Made by a program: the position numbers and the translations under genes
In this document: piece by piece, positions 23,364 to 35,180 of the stretch
Numbering within the stretch: position 1 is the stretch's first letter
Layout: every line of letters begins with the position of its first letter
The notes under the pieces: model-generated
Database searches by the model: none
Seen by the model: the letters and a program-made list of their open reading frames with translations, nothing else
What the model was told of the DNA's origin: nothing
Source: Icerya purchasi
Taxonomy: Eukaryota > Arthropoda > Insecta > Hemiptera > Monophlebidae
NCBI GenBank assembly: GCA_039619475.1
Contig: CM077115.1
Coordinates: 417,826,557-417,890,556, forward strand
DNA length: 64,000 nt
Direction of reading: 5' to 3'

Positions 23364-23500
23364 TGTTACAGTTGTTATTAAAGAGAAAAGAAAAAAAAAC
23401 TAAAACTTTTAATAGTAACTAAAATTTAAACGTGTGAAGAACACTAATTCGTGAAACTAATAACAAGCGAGCGAATACAGTTATTCAGAGAGTTGACATA

Positions 23501-23587
23501 ATGTCTACCTTTGAATTAGATGCATTCGATGAAATGTTGCATCAGAAAAATGTCCTTCAAATGGAGAAAGTTGATTGCATACATTGA
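23501..23587 (+). CDS. Divergent micro-ORF opposite gene B, left arm copy 2
   Basis: Same 28-codon frame as 6625-6711. Confidence 0.33.
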   Translation: MSTFELDAFDEMLHQKNVLQMEKVDCIH

Positions 23588-23845
23588 TGAATGAAGTTGT
23601 TAAGAACTTGTACATACATATACAATTTGTTTGTGGTAGTGTATGCATGTACACATGAGATCTTACATATAAGTAAGGGTCAAGATCCGGTTTTAACAGC
23701 TGTATCAGACGATCTTAACGTGCAGCTATGTACATGCAGGGATAGACTTTAATATAATCATTATCGATGGTAAACGAGAACATTAATTCATTTTTAAATT
23801 TTAATATATCGTCTTCTGTCACTAATAAGATAACATAAAAAACTA

Positions 23846-24818
23846 CTAACTTGACTGAATATATCCTTCTTCAACCAACTTTTCCTCAATCATTCGAATT
23901 TCATCATCTACACCAACATTTCACACTTTTTTAGATGTATGCGATAACAATAATCACTCAACCAATTCATTAGGATCTTCTGAATAATCGATCGGTGTAT
24001 CTTCATGACATACTCCGCCATCAGCACAATGCTTAGTCTTTGCTCCATCATAGTAAATTTTTACACTTGATCCATTAGACTGAAACATCGGACGTATTAT
24101 TTTTCTGTATTTAGGAAATGTAGTACCCTTTAATACACCAGTAGCACGTAAATGAGCTCTAGTACACTCAAGTATTTATTTATATAGATCTAAATCATTA
24201 TTTTGTATATTTATTCTCATCTATATGCGATACCATTAGTAAATGAAAGAGTCCGGGTGTGTAAGGAAATTTTATTTGCTTACTTCCTTTTCCTAAATAA
24301 ATTTCACCATATTTGCAGTCCCAAGAAATCAATGTCGATCCTATCAGATACTCATCAATGTTTGTATCATAGTGTATTCCATATACTTGATCATTTGGAA
24401 CAAGTTCATCAAAATCTGTATGAAATGAATCTACTTCACTCATGTTAAACGACTTAGCTTTGAGTTTGTTTTTTAATATTTTCATCTTTAATTTCAGACT
24501 CAGCGTCACTTCTCTGTTTACTATTAGACAGTTTTTGACGTTTTTACCATTGATGTATCATGTATTCCATAAGAATACATTTTAATCTTTCAGATTTTTG
24601 TAATGCTTCATGAATTTCCAATAATGGTTTCATAATAGGTTCCAGCATGGTGACTGAAGTACTTATAATTGGTTTCCACTCGGACTTCAATAGGTTATAT
24701 TTTTACATTATATCGCTACATATCCTGTCTAGTTCATTTTTTTCAGTCTTGCTTCCTTATTCATTCCATTATTGTTGTTATCAGTATTAACCAATGATTT
24801 ACTCTTTGATAACAACAT
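23846..24818 (-). pseudogene. Decayed gene C, left arm copy 2
   Basis: Same breaks as 8671-9643; longest open piece 24198-24509. Confidence 0.7.
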
Positions 24819-25166
24819 TTTAAATAACTAGAATTTCATCAAAACTTGTGAGTAAATCTTCCTTTATACATACATTTCACCATATATATCAGTCACTGTG
24901 AATTTCATATTATTTTAAATACTTAAAATATACTTCATGTTATATATAAGTTATTAAAATTCAATATAAGTAGATAGAGCAGATTTTCTCTAAACGTACA
25001 TTGGCCTGACAAATTTCTGGACTGAAAGTAAATCTAACCCAATACTCCTGCTACAGTTGTTATGTCAACAAAGGAGAATAAAATATCGAGATTTCAACAA
25101 CACAAACAGCAAGAATTTGTATCATTTGTTATATTTGATGATTTCGAGTGTATCCTACAGCCTCTT

Positions 25167-25198
25167 AACAATTAATCATGCACTAGTGATTCATTGTT
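25167..25198. repeat. Imperfect hairpin core of palindrome, copy 2
   Basis: Same mismatch and same loop TGCACTAG in the same orientation as the core at 8291-8322; centre 25182.5. Confidence 0.9.
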
Positions 25199-25546
25199 AA
25201 GAGGCTGTAGGATACACTCGAAATCATCAAATATAACAAATGATACAAATTCTTGCTGTTTGTGTTGTTGAAATCTCGATATTTTATTCTCCTTTGTTGA
25301 CATAACAACTGTAGCAGGAGTATTGGGTTAGATTTACTTTCAGTCCAGAAATTTGTCAGGCCAATGTACGTTTAGAGAAAATCTGCTCTATCTACTTATA
25401 TTGAATTTTAATAACTTATATATAACATGAAGTATATTTTAAGTATTTAAAATAATATGAAATTCACAGTGACTGATATATATGGTGAAATGTATGTATA
25501 AAGGAAGATTTACTCACAAGTTTTGATGAAATTCTAGTTATTTAAA

Positions 25547-26519
25547 ATGTTGTTATCAAAGAGTAAATCATTGGTTAATACTGATAACAACAATAATGGA
25601 ATGAATAAGGAAGCAAGACTGAAAAAAATGAACTAGACAGGATATGTAGCGATATAATGTAAAAATATAACCTATTGAAGTCCGAGTGGAAACCAATTAT
25701 AAGTACTTCAGTCACCATGCTGGAACCTATTATGAAACCATTATTGGAAATTCATGAAGCATTACAAAAATCTGAAAGATTAAAATGTATTCTTATGGAA
25801 TACATGATACATCAATGGTAAAAACGTCAAAAACTGTCTAATAGTAAACAGAGAAGTGACGCTGAGTCTGAAATTAAAGATGAAAATATTAAAAAACAAA
25901 CTCAAAGCTAAGTCGTTTAACATGAGTGAAGTAGATTCATTTCATACAGATTTTGATGAACTTGTTCCAAATGATCAAGTATATGGAATACACTATGATA
26001 CAAACATTGATGAGTATCTGATAGGATCGACATTGATTTCTTGGGACTGCAAATATGGTGAAATTTATTTAGGAAAAGGAAGTAAGCAAATAAAATTTCC
26101 TTACACACCCGGACTCTTTCATTTACTAATGGTATCGCATATAGATGAGAATAAATATACAAAATAATGATTTAGATCTATATAAATAAATACTTGAGTG
26201 TACTAGAGCTCATTTACGTGCTACTGGTGTATTAAAGGGTACTACATTTCCTAAATACAGAAAAATAATACGTCCGATGTTTCAGTCTAATGGATCAAGT
26301 GTAAAAATTTACTATGATGGAGCAAAGACTAAGCATTGTGCTGATGGCGGAGTATGTCATGAAGATACACCGATCGATTATTCAGAAGATCCTAATGAAT
26401 TGGTTGAGTGATTATTGTTATCGCATACATCTAAAAAAGTGTGAAATGTTGGTGTAGATGATGAAATTCGAATGATTGAGGAAAAGTTGGTTGAAGAAGG
26501 ATATATTCAGTCAAGTTAG
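25547..26519 (+). pseudogene. Decayed gene C, right arm copy 2
   Basis: Same breaks as 8671-9643; longest open piece 25856-26167. Confidence 0.7.
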
Positions 26520-26777
26520 TAGTTTTTTATGTTATCTTATTAGTGACAGAAGACGATATATTAAAATTTAAAAATGAATTAATGTTCTCGTTTACCATCG
26601 ATAATGATTATATTAAAGTCTATCCCTGCATGTACATAGCTGCACGTTAAGATCGTCTGATACAGCTGTTAAAACCGGATCTTGACCCTTACTTATATGT
26701 AAGATCTCATGTGTACATGCATACACTACCACAAACAAATTGTATATGTATGTACAAGTTCTTAACAACTTCATTCA

Positions 26778-26864
26778 TCAATGTATGCAATCAACTTTCT
26801 CCATTTGAAGGACATTTTTCTGATGCAACATTTCATCGAATGCATCTAATTCAAAGGTAGACAT
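26778..26864 (-). CDS. Divergent micro-ORF opposite gene B, right arm copy 2
   Basis: Same 28-codon frame as 6625-6711, in mirror orientation. Confidence 0.33.
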   Translation of the reverse strand: MSTFELDAFDEMLHQKNVLQMEKVDCIH

Positions 26865-27001
26865 TATGTCAACTCTCTGAATAACTGTATTCGCTCGCTT
26901 GTTATTAGTTTCACGAATTAGTGTTCTTCACACGTTTAAATTTTAGTTACTATTAAAAGTTTTAGTTTTTTTTTCTTTTCTCTTTAATAACAACTGTAAC
27001 A

Positions 27002-27832
27002 ATGATAGTAGCACGTGAGGTAATTATCGATATTCAATGTTTTAAATATGATAATGATACGTACATCATTAAGGAACTTTCAATAATAAGTATCGATGGT
27101 GAAATTCAATTTCATAGAATTTACAAGCCTCCATTCGAATGGGATGTATTATCCAATAATAAAAAACAAGAAAACATGAGGATAATTCAAAACTATCATT
27201 CAATTCCGTGGAATGCAGGAGATTACAATTACGAATGTATTGCTGGTGATATAGAAAATGTGTTGGAAGATTTGGAACCATTGAATATTTACATTAAAGG
27301 AAATGAAAAAATTACCACTATATGGATAAAACTATTTGAAACATCACTTTCAAGATTCAAGATTATTAATTTAGAAAAAGAATTCGGTATACCCAATTTA
27401 AGGAAATTAAATAATATGTATAAAGGAATATCAAGAGTTGTAAAATGTGATGCACACACGGATAAAAACATACATAGGTGTTCATTGCAGAATGTATATG
27501 TGATGATGAAATGGTACGATGTAAATGTTAGATCTATATTATCATTAGTAAAATATTCTACATGCGACTTGATGCAAAATATTACTGCAGAGATATTAAT
27601 TAATGTATGCCCTCAAAAAATTTGCGATTTTTACAATAAATTACCTGTAGCACTGAAGAATGATCGACGTATCAAACGCTTCTTACCATGTTTTAAACAT
27701 CATAGCTATGATATTCCAGATTCTTTTCCACTCAGTGCAGTACATCCCACCTTAATCAAAGATTGTCCGCAATGCAACCATGCAAGTTTGTTCGAATTCC
27801 AACATAACCCGATCAAAGGAGTCAATTTGTGA
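27002..27832 (+). CDS. Gene B, right arm copy 2 (276 aa)
   Basis: Identical translation to the other three gene B copies, intact. Confidence 0.75.
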   Translation: MIVAREVIIDIQCFKYDNDTYIIKELSIISIDGEIQFHRIYKPPFEWDVLSNNKKQENMRIIQNYHSIPWNAGDYNYECIAGDIENVLEDLEPLNIYIKGNEKITTIWIKLFETSLSRFKIINLEKEFGIPNLRKLNNMYKGISRVVKCDAHTDKNIHRCSLQNVYVMMKWYDVNVRSILSLVKYSTCDLMQNITAEILINVCPQKICDFYNKLPVALKNDRRIKRFLPCFKHHSYDIPDSFPLSAVHPTLIKDCPQCNHASLFEFQHNPIKGVNL

Positions 27833-28109
27833 GCATTGTACGAATCATAATCTTGTAATTTTTCCATCTTTAAATTTTTTGTGATATTTATTTATTTTTT
27901 AAATTAATTTTCTTTTATTCTTGTTAATCGTTTGTAAATATATTACATGAATTATATATATATATTTTTCATTTCATAATTTTTTTCGCGTGCGAATGGA
28001 ATAATAAAAATAACTTTTTCTTTTTCCTTTAAATGTAAATATTATCTATATTCAACTTTAATAATGAGTATAAACACTTTTTTTATTGTAAAATCATATG
28101 GGTTCTAAT

Positions 28110-28549
28110 TAGTGATGGGCAACTTCGAAATGATTCATTCGAATTATTTGATTGTTCGATGACTTTGAATGCATTCGATTGTTCCGTGGTTGCATTCGAA
28201 ATGTTATTTCATTCGAATAATTCATTCGTATTCACAACAATCATTCGAAATGCTATTTCTCTCGGAAGAATCTAGTCAATGTTTAACGAATACTTCATTC
28301 GTTTGTGTTCGGATAGTTTCGGTTTTTATTCGAATAATTCATTCCTATTTGCAACAATCATTCGAAATGTTATTTCTCTCGAAAGAATCTAGGCGATGTT
28401 TAACGAATACTTCATTCGTTTGTGTTCGGATGGTTCCGGTTTTTATTTGAATAATTCATTCGTATTCACAAAAATCATTCAATTGTTTTTTTTTTTGACG
28501 ATTATCGGTTGTTTCGATTGTAAAAACATTTCGAAATCGCACATCACTA
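28110..28549. mobile_element. hAT-type MITE, right arm copy 2
   Basis: Mirror of 21816-22255 with the same termini and flanks. Confidence 0.8.
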
Positions 28550-31112
28550 ATTCTAATACATATACATAAGAAAATAATAAAAAAACGAGTAACAAATAAA
28601 AAATAATAAACAGAGTGATAGCAATATGGTGTATTTAGAATTTGCATCATCTAATACCTCAAGCATTGTATGTAGAATATAAAAATGAGTAAAAATAGCT
28701 ATAATTAGAGAGAGTATGAATAAATTTTTAAAAAATATAAAAAAAAACCCATGTTATTTTCCGGCGGTGTTTGAAATGAAAATTTCTACATGTATTTAAT
28801 GTGATAGTTGACGCAGGTGCGAAAATATGTTTAATTTTTTCAAAATTTAATTCTAAAAACATTCGTGGAAAAGTAAATAAATTAAGTAAACATAGAAATT
28901 AGTAGGCATCATATAAAAAATTAAAACTTATGATGGAACTTAGAATATAGATGAATGAAAAAAAGTTGTAATTGAATAGATTAATGAAAAAACATAATAG
29001 TCTTTGTGTTTACGTTTCTTCTGTTTTTTTTTTGTTTTTTTTTTTTTCGTTATGTTTAATGCATCATATTGCTTTTTATGTATAGCCTCTTCACTCTCTT
29101 GTTTTCAAAAGTATACTCTTCTGTCAATTACTTCTTTAAAAAAACTTTCCGAATTTTAGCATTTATCATATTATATGACATGTACAATAAATTAACAGAT
29201 TCCATATTGGAGTGTAAAGAAAACTATTTTAAAAAATCTCTGAAATAAAAAATAATATAAAGAAAAAAGATTGTGAAGCAAAGAAAGAAAAAAAAAAAAA
29301 CAGTGATTCTTCATGATATTTTTACTCCCCACCCTGGGGACATTTATTTTTGTAGAATTTAAATATTGTTGTAAAAGCAAGTATGATGTTATTTTGTATA
29401 TCACAGGGTGAAAAAAAAAAAATAATAATAATACGTTCATCATTGATTTAAAAATTATATTATCATACATTTCCGGCATCCGATGTTTGCATGTGCTTGT
29501 ATAGAAAGCGTGTATACACATATACACGAGAAAAATATAATACATCCAAGGTAACTTGCATATTTCTGCTGTTGTCTAAAACCGTTAGAATATTAGGTAA
29601 AAGATTGAGTAAGATAAATACGATCGTAACACATTGTTTAAAGAAACAAAAATAAAAAATAAAATAACATGATCGATTTAATTTGAATTTAGCAATATTT
29701 TTAGAACTAACATGAATTTTTTGTAAAACGCGAAAGAAAAAAAAAGGAAAGAAAACAACGGTAAAATTTGTTAGTTTTACGGATAAATCAGTATAGTTGT
29801 ATTTAACAATGCCTATGCAGTTAATAATCTTTTGTCATTCATTTAACCGTGCGCTCACACACATGCCCACATACATGTATACCGGTCTTAATGGTATGTT
29901 TATTATCAACTATCTCATTCATCCAGTTTTAAAGCTAATTTTCGGCCTTTTTTATAAAACTGCCTCGAAAAGGATGCTAACGGATATTTCATGTCTGCCA
30001 CTGCAGTGCAGTTCTGCAATAATAAAGGTACATAATTTATCTCACTCTCACTCTCTTATTCTATAAGCGGATCTCTACCTGTCGTTGCGATTCAACGGTT
30101 GTTTCTTATTAGCCATTTCGCACATTTCAAGCATACATACACACACATGTTCACACATATTTACTCACCCTTACGCGCATGCATTGTCGATACATGATCT
30201 GCAAGTGCTTCTATAATGACGAAGACTATTCATAGACGTTCCTGTAGATTTCGAAATATTTTCGTATTGAAAAATTTTAAATGTAAAAAATGAAAAATCT
30301 TAGAACGAAACATTGAATAAAAATTTCCTTCATAATCTGTATTCCAAATAATAAGACTCGTACGTTTTCATCAGCTCCCTCCCTCACGTGTAAAAATTTA
30401 GCTTTTTATTTTCTCTCTCTGTCGTATCAGTCTATTTAAATGATATGAATAATAATAATGAAAATTTTTTTTTTTAAAGATAATAAGTGTAAATTGAACG
30501 TTTTACGGAAATTTCCATCAAAATTTGAAATCTATGTATTAGGTTTTGACCGTTTTTCAAATAAAGTCGTAGATTTACCATTCATATCGAGGAAAAAATA
30601 AAAAAATAATTTTTTTCATACTTGTATATGTAAGCATATACACGCATGCATATGCTGAGAGATAAAAAAAAAAAAGAAAAAGATTATTTAAATTTAAATA
30701 AACAGTTACATAAATTGATTCGATTTCATCCATACAACATATTAATTGAAATAGAATGAAATAATAAATGATGTGTTCGGTACTATAATATCTGCGGTGT
30801 ATCTAAATAATTTTAAAGTAATTATATGACCATGAAATAAAATAAAATGTATGAAATGTATATTATTACATATTAAAATTCCATACATATATACATACAT
30901 ACATTATAATTTATGTGAAACAATGTAAAAGATTTTGAAATAATAAAAATAAAAAATGCGAGTAAAAGAAAAAAATATGGTTTTATTTCACATAATACAT
31001 ACTACGCGACAATTGACTTTGGTACATTGAAAGGTAATTGTTATGTTCATATTCAACTTTCGTAGGATCTAGACAACTCCAGCTTTCAAATTCCACGTCT
31101 TTTATTGAATTT
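28550..31112. other. AT-rich A-B spacer, right arm copy 2
   Basis: Mirror of 2377-4939; no gene recognised. Confidence 0.6.
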
Positions 31113-32132
31113 TTAATCCGTATGAATTGAATGTTGACAGTCGTCGCAATCTTTTACTTTGACACAATTTCGAGTACTCCTGTGTAATGTATCACCATCG
31201 ATATAATATTCTTTATCATGTTCGTGATCGTAGCATGGTAGAAATGATTCTATCGTATCATCCTGTTTTAATCTGTCCGGTAAAAATATATAAATGTCTC
31301 CGATGCAACTTGGAAATAATGTAATTATCATTTCTTTGGTGGCTGTAATGAATAACTGGCTTAAATCATTTATATTGAGATTGTTCATAAGCTTCAGCGG
31401 GCGGATAACGTGATCGTGCCACGTATTCATCACCATAACATTTTTCATCGCACAATGAAAAATATCATTCTCATAATGGTGCTTACAAGTTACCAGATTG
31501 CTTATACCAGAGTATTCTTGATATAAATCATCAATACTAGGTACTCGAAAGACTTTCTCCATATTAACGAGTTCGTAGTCCAAGTCACGCAACAATTCAG
31601 ACTTTTCGTTAAGTTCCCATAATATAAGTTTTGCATAAGTGGTTAAAATATATACGCGAACCTTCGGTTTTTCAGACAGTATTGTGAATACATCACGTGC
31701 CATGAATATTTCTTCCCTACAGGGAAATAATGAGGGGGTTTTCAAGTAATGACTCACGGAAGAGCATTGTAAATGAGGCATTTTTGATGCAGACCATGCT
31801 CTGCTTGGCTTGTATAGCGTATGTAAACACCTCCCGCCAGACATATCAATCATCGCTAGTTCGGTTACTAGAAAACCATAATCAGAATCCTTATGGAAGC
31901 TGAAATCTACAAAATATTCCGCTATATCCATCTGATCTGACAATAATACTGGACCAACGATTTTATGTGTAGAAGATGTTGATTCTGTTGAAGAATAACC
32001 ACCATCTGATTGCGGTAATTGAAGTGACGAAGACGTATGCGAGTCGCTATCACTCGCAAATAAATTCTGAATAAATTCGGTGTCCTTAATTGATTTTGAG
32101 TTGCTGCTTATGTTAACTATATTAGCGTTCAT
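31113..32132 (-). CDS. Gene A, right arm copy 2 (339 aa)
   Basis: Intact and identical in translation to 1357-2376, with its complete leader at 32133-32480. This is the copy that lies in the same contig as the host flank, so it is the best reference for gene A. Confidence 0.75.
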   Translation of the reverse strand: MNANIVNISSNSKSIKDTEFIQNLFASDSDSHTSSSLQLPQSDGGYSSTESTSSTHKIVGPVLLSDQMDIAEYFVDFSFHKDSDYGFLVTELAMIDMSGGRCLHTLYKPSRAWSASKMPHLQCSSVSHYLKTPSLFPCREEIFMARDVFTILSEKPKVRVYILTTYAKLILWELNEKSELLRDLDYELVNMEKVFRVPSIDDLYQEYSGISNLVTCKHHYENDIFHCAMKNVMVMNTWHDHVIRPLKLMNNLNINDLSQLFITATKEMIITLFPSCIGDIYIFLPDRLKQDDTIESFLPCYDHEHDKEYYIDGDTLHRSTRNCVKVKDCDDCQHSIHTD

Positions 32133-32410
32133 GATTGAATAATATGTATTTCAAACTTTTCACTAAAAAAAATACAGAGAAAAAGAAAGAGAAAAAGGAA
32201 AGATAAAAGACAAAAATAAATGATAGAGAAAAAAAGAGAAAAAACATAGGAAATTATTTTCTTTAACGTTGACGTAAATTTTTTAATAATGCGTGAACAC
32301 AGATTCGACAAAATACACATGTTTAACATAAAACTAATACTGACCGCTTGAATGATTCCGTTCGATAGTCTATCTCATTAGCTACCTTTGAATCGGTTGT
32401 GGCAGTGGAA

Positions 32411-32476
32411 ATGTTACGTCAGAAAAATGTTGTTCCGTCGAAGAAAGCTGAATATATTTGTATACAAACAAAGTAA
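32411..32476 (+). CDS. Divergent micro-ORF in leader of gene A, right arm copy 2
   Basis: Same 21-codon frame as 1013-1078. The frame is open back to a TAG at 32366-32368 and would include TFESVVAVE if translation began upstream or by splicing. Confidence 0.33.
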   Translation: MLRQKNVVPSKKAEYICIQTK

Positions 32477-33690
32477 TCGAGGACTTTGAGTGTATGCGCA
32501 TATGTGAGGGAGTGTGAAAAATATTCTTGTACCGAATAATGGTAAATAGCGTGCGAGCAATGTACAAGTGGTCTTGAAGGTATGTGAGTCATGCAGGTAA
32601 AGGTTGTTGTGACGACGAGATATATACCTGCAGAGGTTATCGATTCTTGGAAAACAGGTATTGACGTTCGAAACAATAATGTCTTGAAACGATTGATGAT
32701 GCGGATGAGTTTATTAAATAAAAAAATATGTTTATAGTGAAACGAATAATATTAAAAATAATTGTGAAGTTAATAAATATTTTTTATTGATCGGAGATTT
32801 TTCTTTCTCGAAAGGTTAAAATTATTTTTGACAATGTTAAGTGTATATGATGACATGACTGTGTAGGAAAAAGTAATACCAGTACAAAAAAATAAAGATC
32901 GTTAATAAAAATTAGACATATAGAACTGCATGTGGTGTGTATGCGAGACCAATGTGATATGCTATTGTGGCTAACGCTGAAAAAAGTTCATGATCAATAG
33001 GGAAATTCGTGATAAAAGGTATGTGTGTGGGAATGTACGGTATGCTTTCGAGTGAACCATTGATTAATTTTTAGAATCGATAAAATAAATAAAGATTACG
33101 AAAGATCAGCAATTTTAGATGTGAGGGGGCGGGGGTAGAAAGAATGAATTTTTAGGATTGAAAAAAAAAAAAAAATGAAAAACATATTCGAATCAATTTT
33201 TGAAGAACTCGTAATAGAGTAATATAGAGTCTGTGCGGGAGGGATAGATAGTATGCTTTCACAACAGTCTGAATGTTTGTTCGGATTAATTTTTAAAACC
33301 TCGGAAAACATACAGAAATACTTACGGACTGAAAATAATCGTAATGAGAAAAATAATAAAATATACTTGGACTAATTTTGAAAAAAAGTGGTAACGCGAA
33401 CGAATGACACGTGCGTGAGAATGATGTGTATGCTTTCGTTGAGGGGCGAGACATCGATAGATTTATTTTTAGAACCGGGGAAAACATACATAAATACTTA
33501 TGGATGGAAAAGTAATCGTAAGTGAGAAAAAATAATAAATATACTTAGACTAATTCTATAATACTTAGGCTTGGAAAAATTATTATGAACGATAGGGAAA
33601 CTATCGAGAGCAGAGTGTGCACGGGATCGAATGGTTCGCTTTTGTGGTAGCTAACGCTATGGTAGATATAAGCGTGTGATCTGCCAGTGC

Positions 33691-34030
33691 TAGTGATGTG
33701 CGTCGAAATGTTTTTACAATCGAAACAATCAACAATCGTCAAAAAAAAACAAAACAATCAAATGATTTTCATTCGAATGATTTGATTCGAATGATTTTAA
33801 TTTGAATGATTTTAATTCAAATGATTTTGATTCAAATGATTTTGATTCGAATGATTTTAATTCGAATGATTTTAATTCGAATGATTTTAATTCGAATGAT
33901 TGTTGTGAATACAAATGAATTATTCGAATGAAATAACATTTCGAATGTAACTGTGGAACAATCGAATGCATTCGAAGTTATCGAACAATCGAATAATTCG
34001 AATGAATCATTTCGAAGTTGCCCATCACTA
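33691..34030. mobile_element. hAT-type MITE, outer copy a, right arm copy 2
   Basis: Flanks GCCAGTGC (33683-33690) and GTCAGTGC (34031-34038). Interior 15-bp array at about 33763-33900. Confidence 0.8.
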
Positions 34031-34313
34031 GTCAGTGCGCTTTTGTAACGATTGGAGAATAAGGAAAAATTTTTGGAACCGTAGAAAATGAGAAATATAC
34101 TTAGACTAATTTTATAATACTTACGGACGGAAAAATAATCGTAAGTGAGAAAAAATAATAAATATACTTGCACTAATTCTATGATACTTAGGCTTTGAAA
34201 AATTATTATGAACGATAGGGAAACTATCGAGAGCAGAATGTGCACGGGATCGAATGGATCGCTTTCGTGGTGGCTAACACTATGGTAGATATAAGCATGT
34301 GATCTGTCAGTGC

Positions 34314-34662
34314 TAGTGATGTGCGATTTCGAAATGTTTTTACAATCGAAACAATCAACAATCGTCAAAAAAAAAAAACAAAACAAAAAAACAAAAAAAC
34401 AATCGAATGATTTTGATTTAAATGATTTTAATTTGAATGATTTTGATTCGAATGATTTTGATTTGAATGATTTTTGATTCGAATGATTTTAATTCGAATG
34501 ATTTTGATTCGAATGATTTTAATTCGAATGATTGATGTGAATACGAATGAATTATACGAATGAAATAACATTTCGAATGCAACTGTGGAACAATCGAATG
34601 CATTCGAAGTTATCGAACAATCGAATAATTCGAATGAAACATTTCGAAGTTTCCCATCACTA
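34314..34662. mobile_element. hAT-type MITE, outer copy b, right arm copy 2
   Basis: Flanks GTCAGTGC and GTCAGTAC. Interior 15-bp array at about 34404-34533. Confidence 0.8.
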
Positions 34663-34917
34663 GTCAGTACGTTTTTGTAACGATCGGAGAATAAAGAAAA
34701 AATTTTTGGAACCGTAGAAAATGAGAAATATACTTAGATCAATTTTTATAATGCTTAGGCATGGAAAAAATAAAAAAATTAAAAAATACATTTGAATGGT
34801 ATAAAGCAGGGAATAGGGAGCTCACGTTAGTTTTATGCTTTAAATATTATACTTTGGTTAATTTAAAAAAAAATTACGATATCGCTAACGATCGACATGT
34901 GTGTGAGAACGATGCAT

Positions 34918-35180
34918 GCGCTTTTACTTGGTTTAAATCAGTTGTGGCAGTGGAAATATTACGTCAGAAAAATGTCATTCCGTCAGGAATAGTTGGTTAC
35001 ATATGCGTATTGAATAAAGTAGTCATGAGCTTTGAGTATGAGTATGTTTTTGTGTTAGTGTGTACATGTAGGGTGTATCCATCTACAATATGACATAGAC
35101 TGTAATAGAAAGTATAAGAATGTTAAGATCCGGTTTCAACGGTTGCGTTAGCATTTACGTGTAGCGCTATGAGAGAAGCA
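34918..35180 (+). promoter_or_regulatory. Third copy of the divergent leader, without a neighbouring A/B gene
   Basis: GTGGCAGTGGAAATATTACG and CAGAAAAATGTCATTCCGTC closely match the leader of gene A, while AAGATCCGGTTTCAAC near 35123 matches the leader of gene B at the same spacing. The frame reads FKSVVAVEILRQKNV and is part of an open frame 34761-35093. On the side where gene A or B would start there are only repeats and MITEs, so this looks like the leader of a lost family member. Confidence 0.55.

Larger units (their letters stand above)
18115..25172. repeat. Left arm of giant palindrome, copy 2 (starts at contig edge)
   Basis: Matches 1239-8296 at a constant offset of 16876, so there is no net indel across 7 kb. 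Its outer part is missing because the contig begins here. Confidence 0.95.
32990..34800. repeat. Outer tandem and segmental repeats, right arm copy 2
   Basis: Better-quality version of 16115-17960. The ATACTTACGGAC / TAATCGTAAGTGAG / ATATACTT units recur near 33315, 33495 and 34120, and the MITE-bearing segment is present twice. Open frames here, including the 184-codon one on the minus strand at 33832-34386, are made of the repeated units (runs of IRIKI) and are not credible genes. Confidence 0.65.
25193..34879. repeat. Right arm of giant palindrome, copy 2
   Basis: Reverse complement of the left arms and same as right arm copy 1. Here all frames are intact and homopolymer lengths agree with the left arm at 1-8296, so this is the best consensus of the arm. 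The confirmed repeat stops at 34879 only because copy 1 runs into the gap there. Element-like sequence continues to about 35.2 kb and perhaps 35.5 kb. Confidence 0.93.

Noticed and set aside
33832..34386. 184-codon minus-strand open frame
   Set aside because: It is built from MITE and 15-bp tandem repeats (IRIKI runs and low-complexity sequence), and the corresponding frame is interrupted in the other copy.
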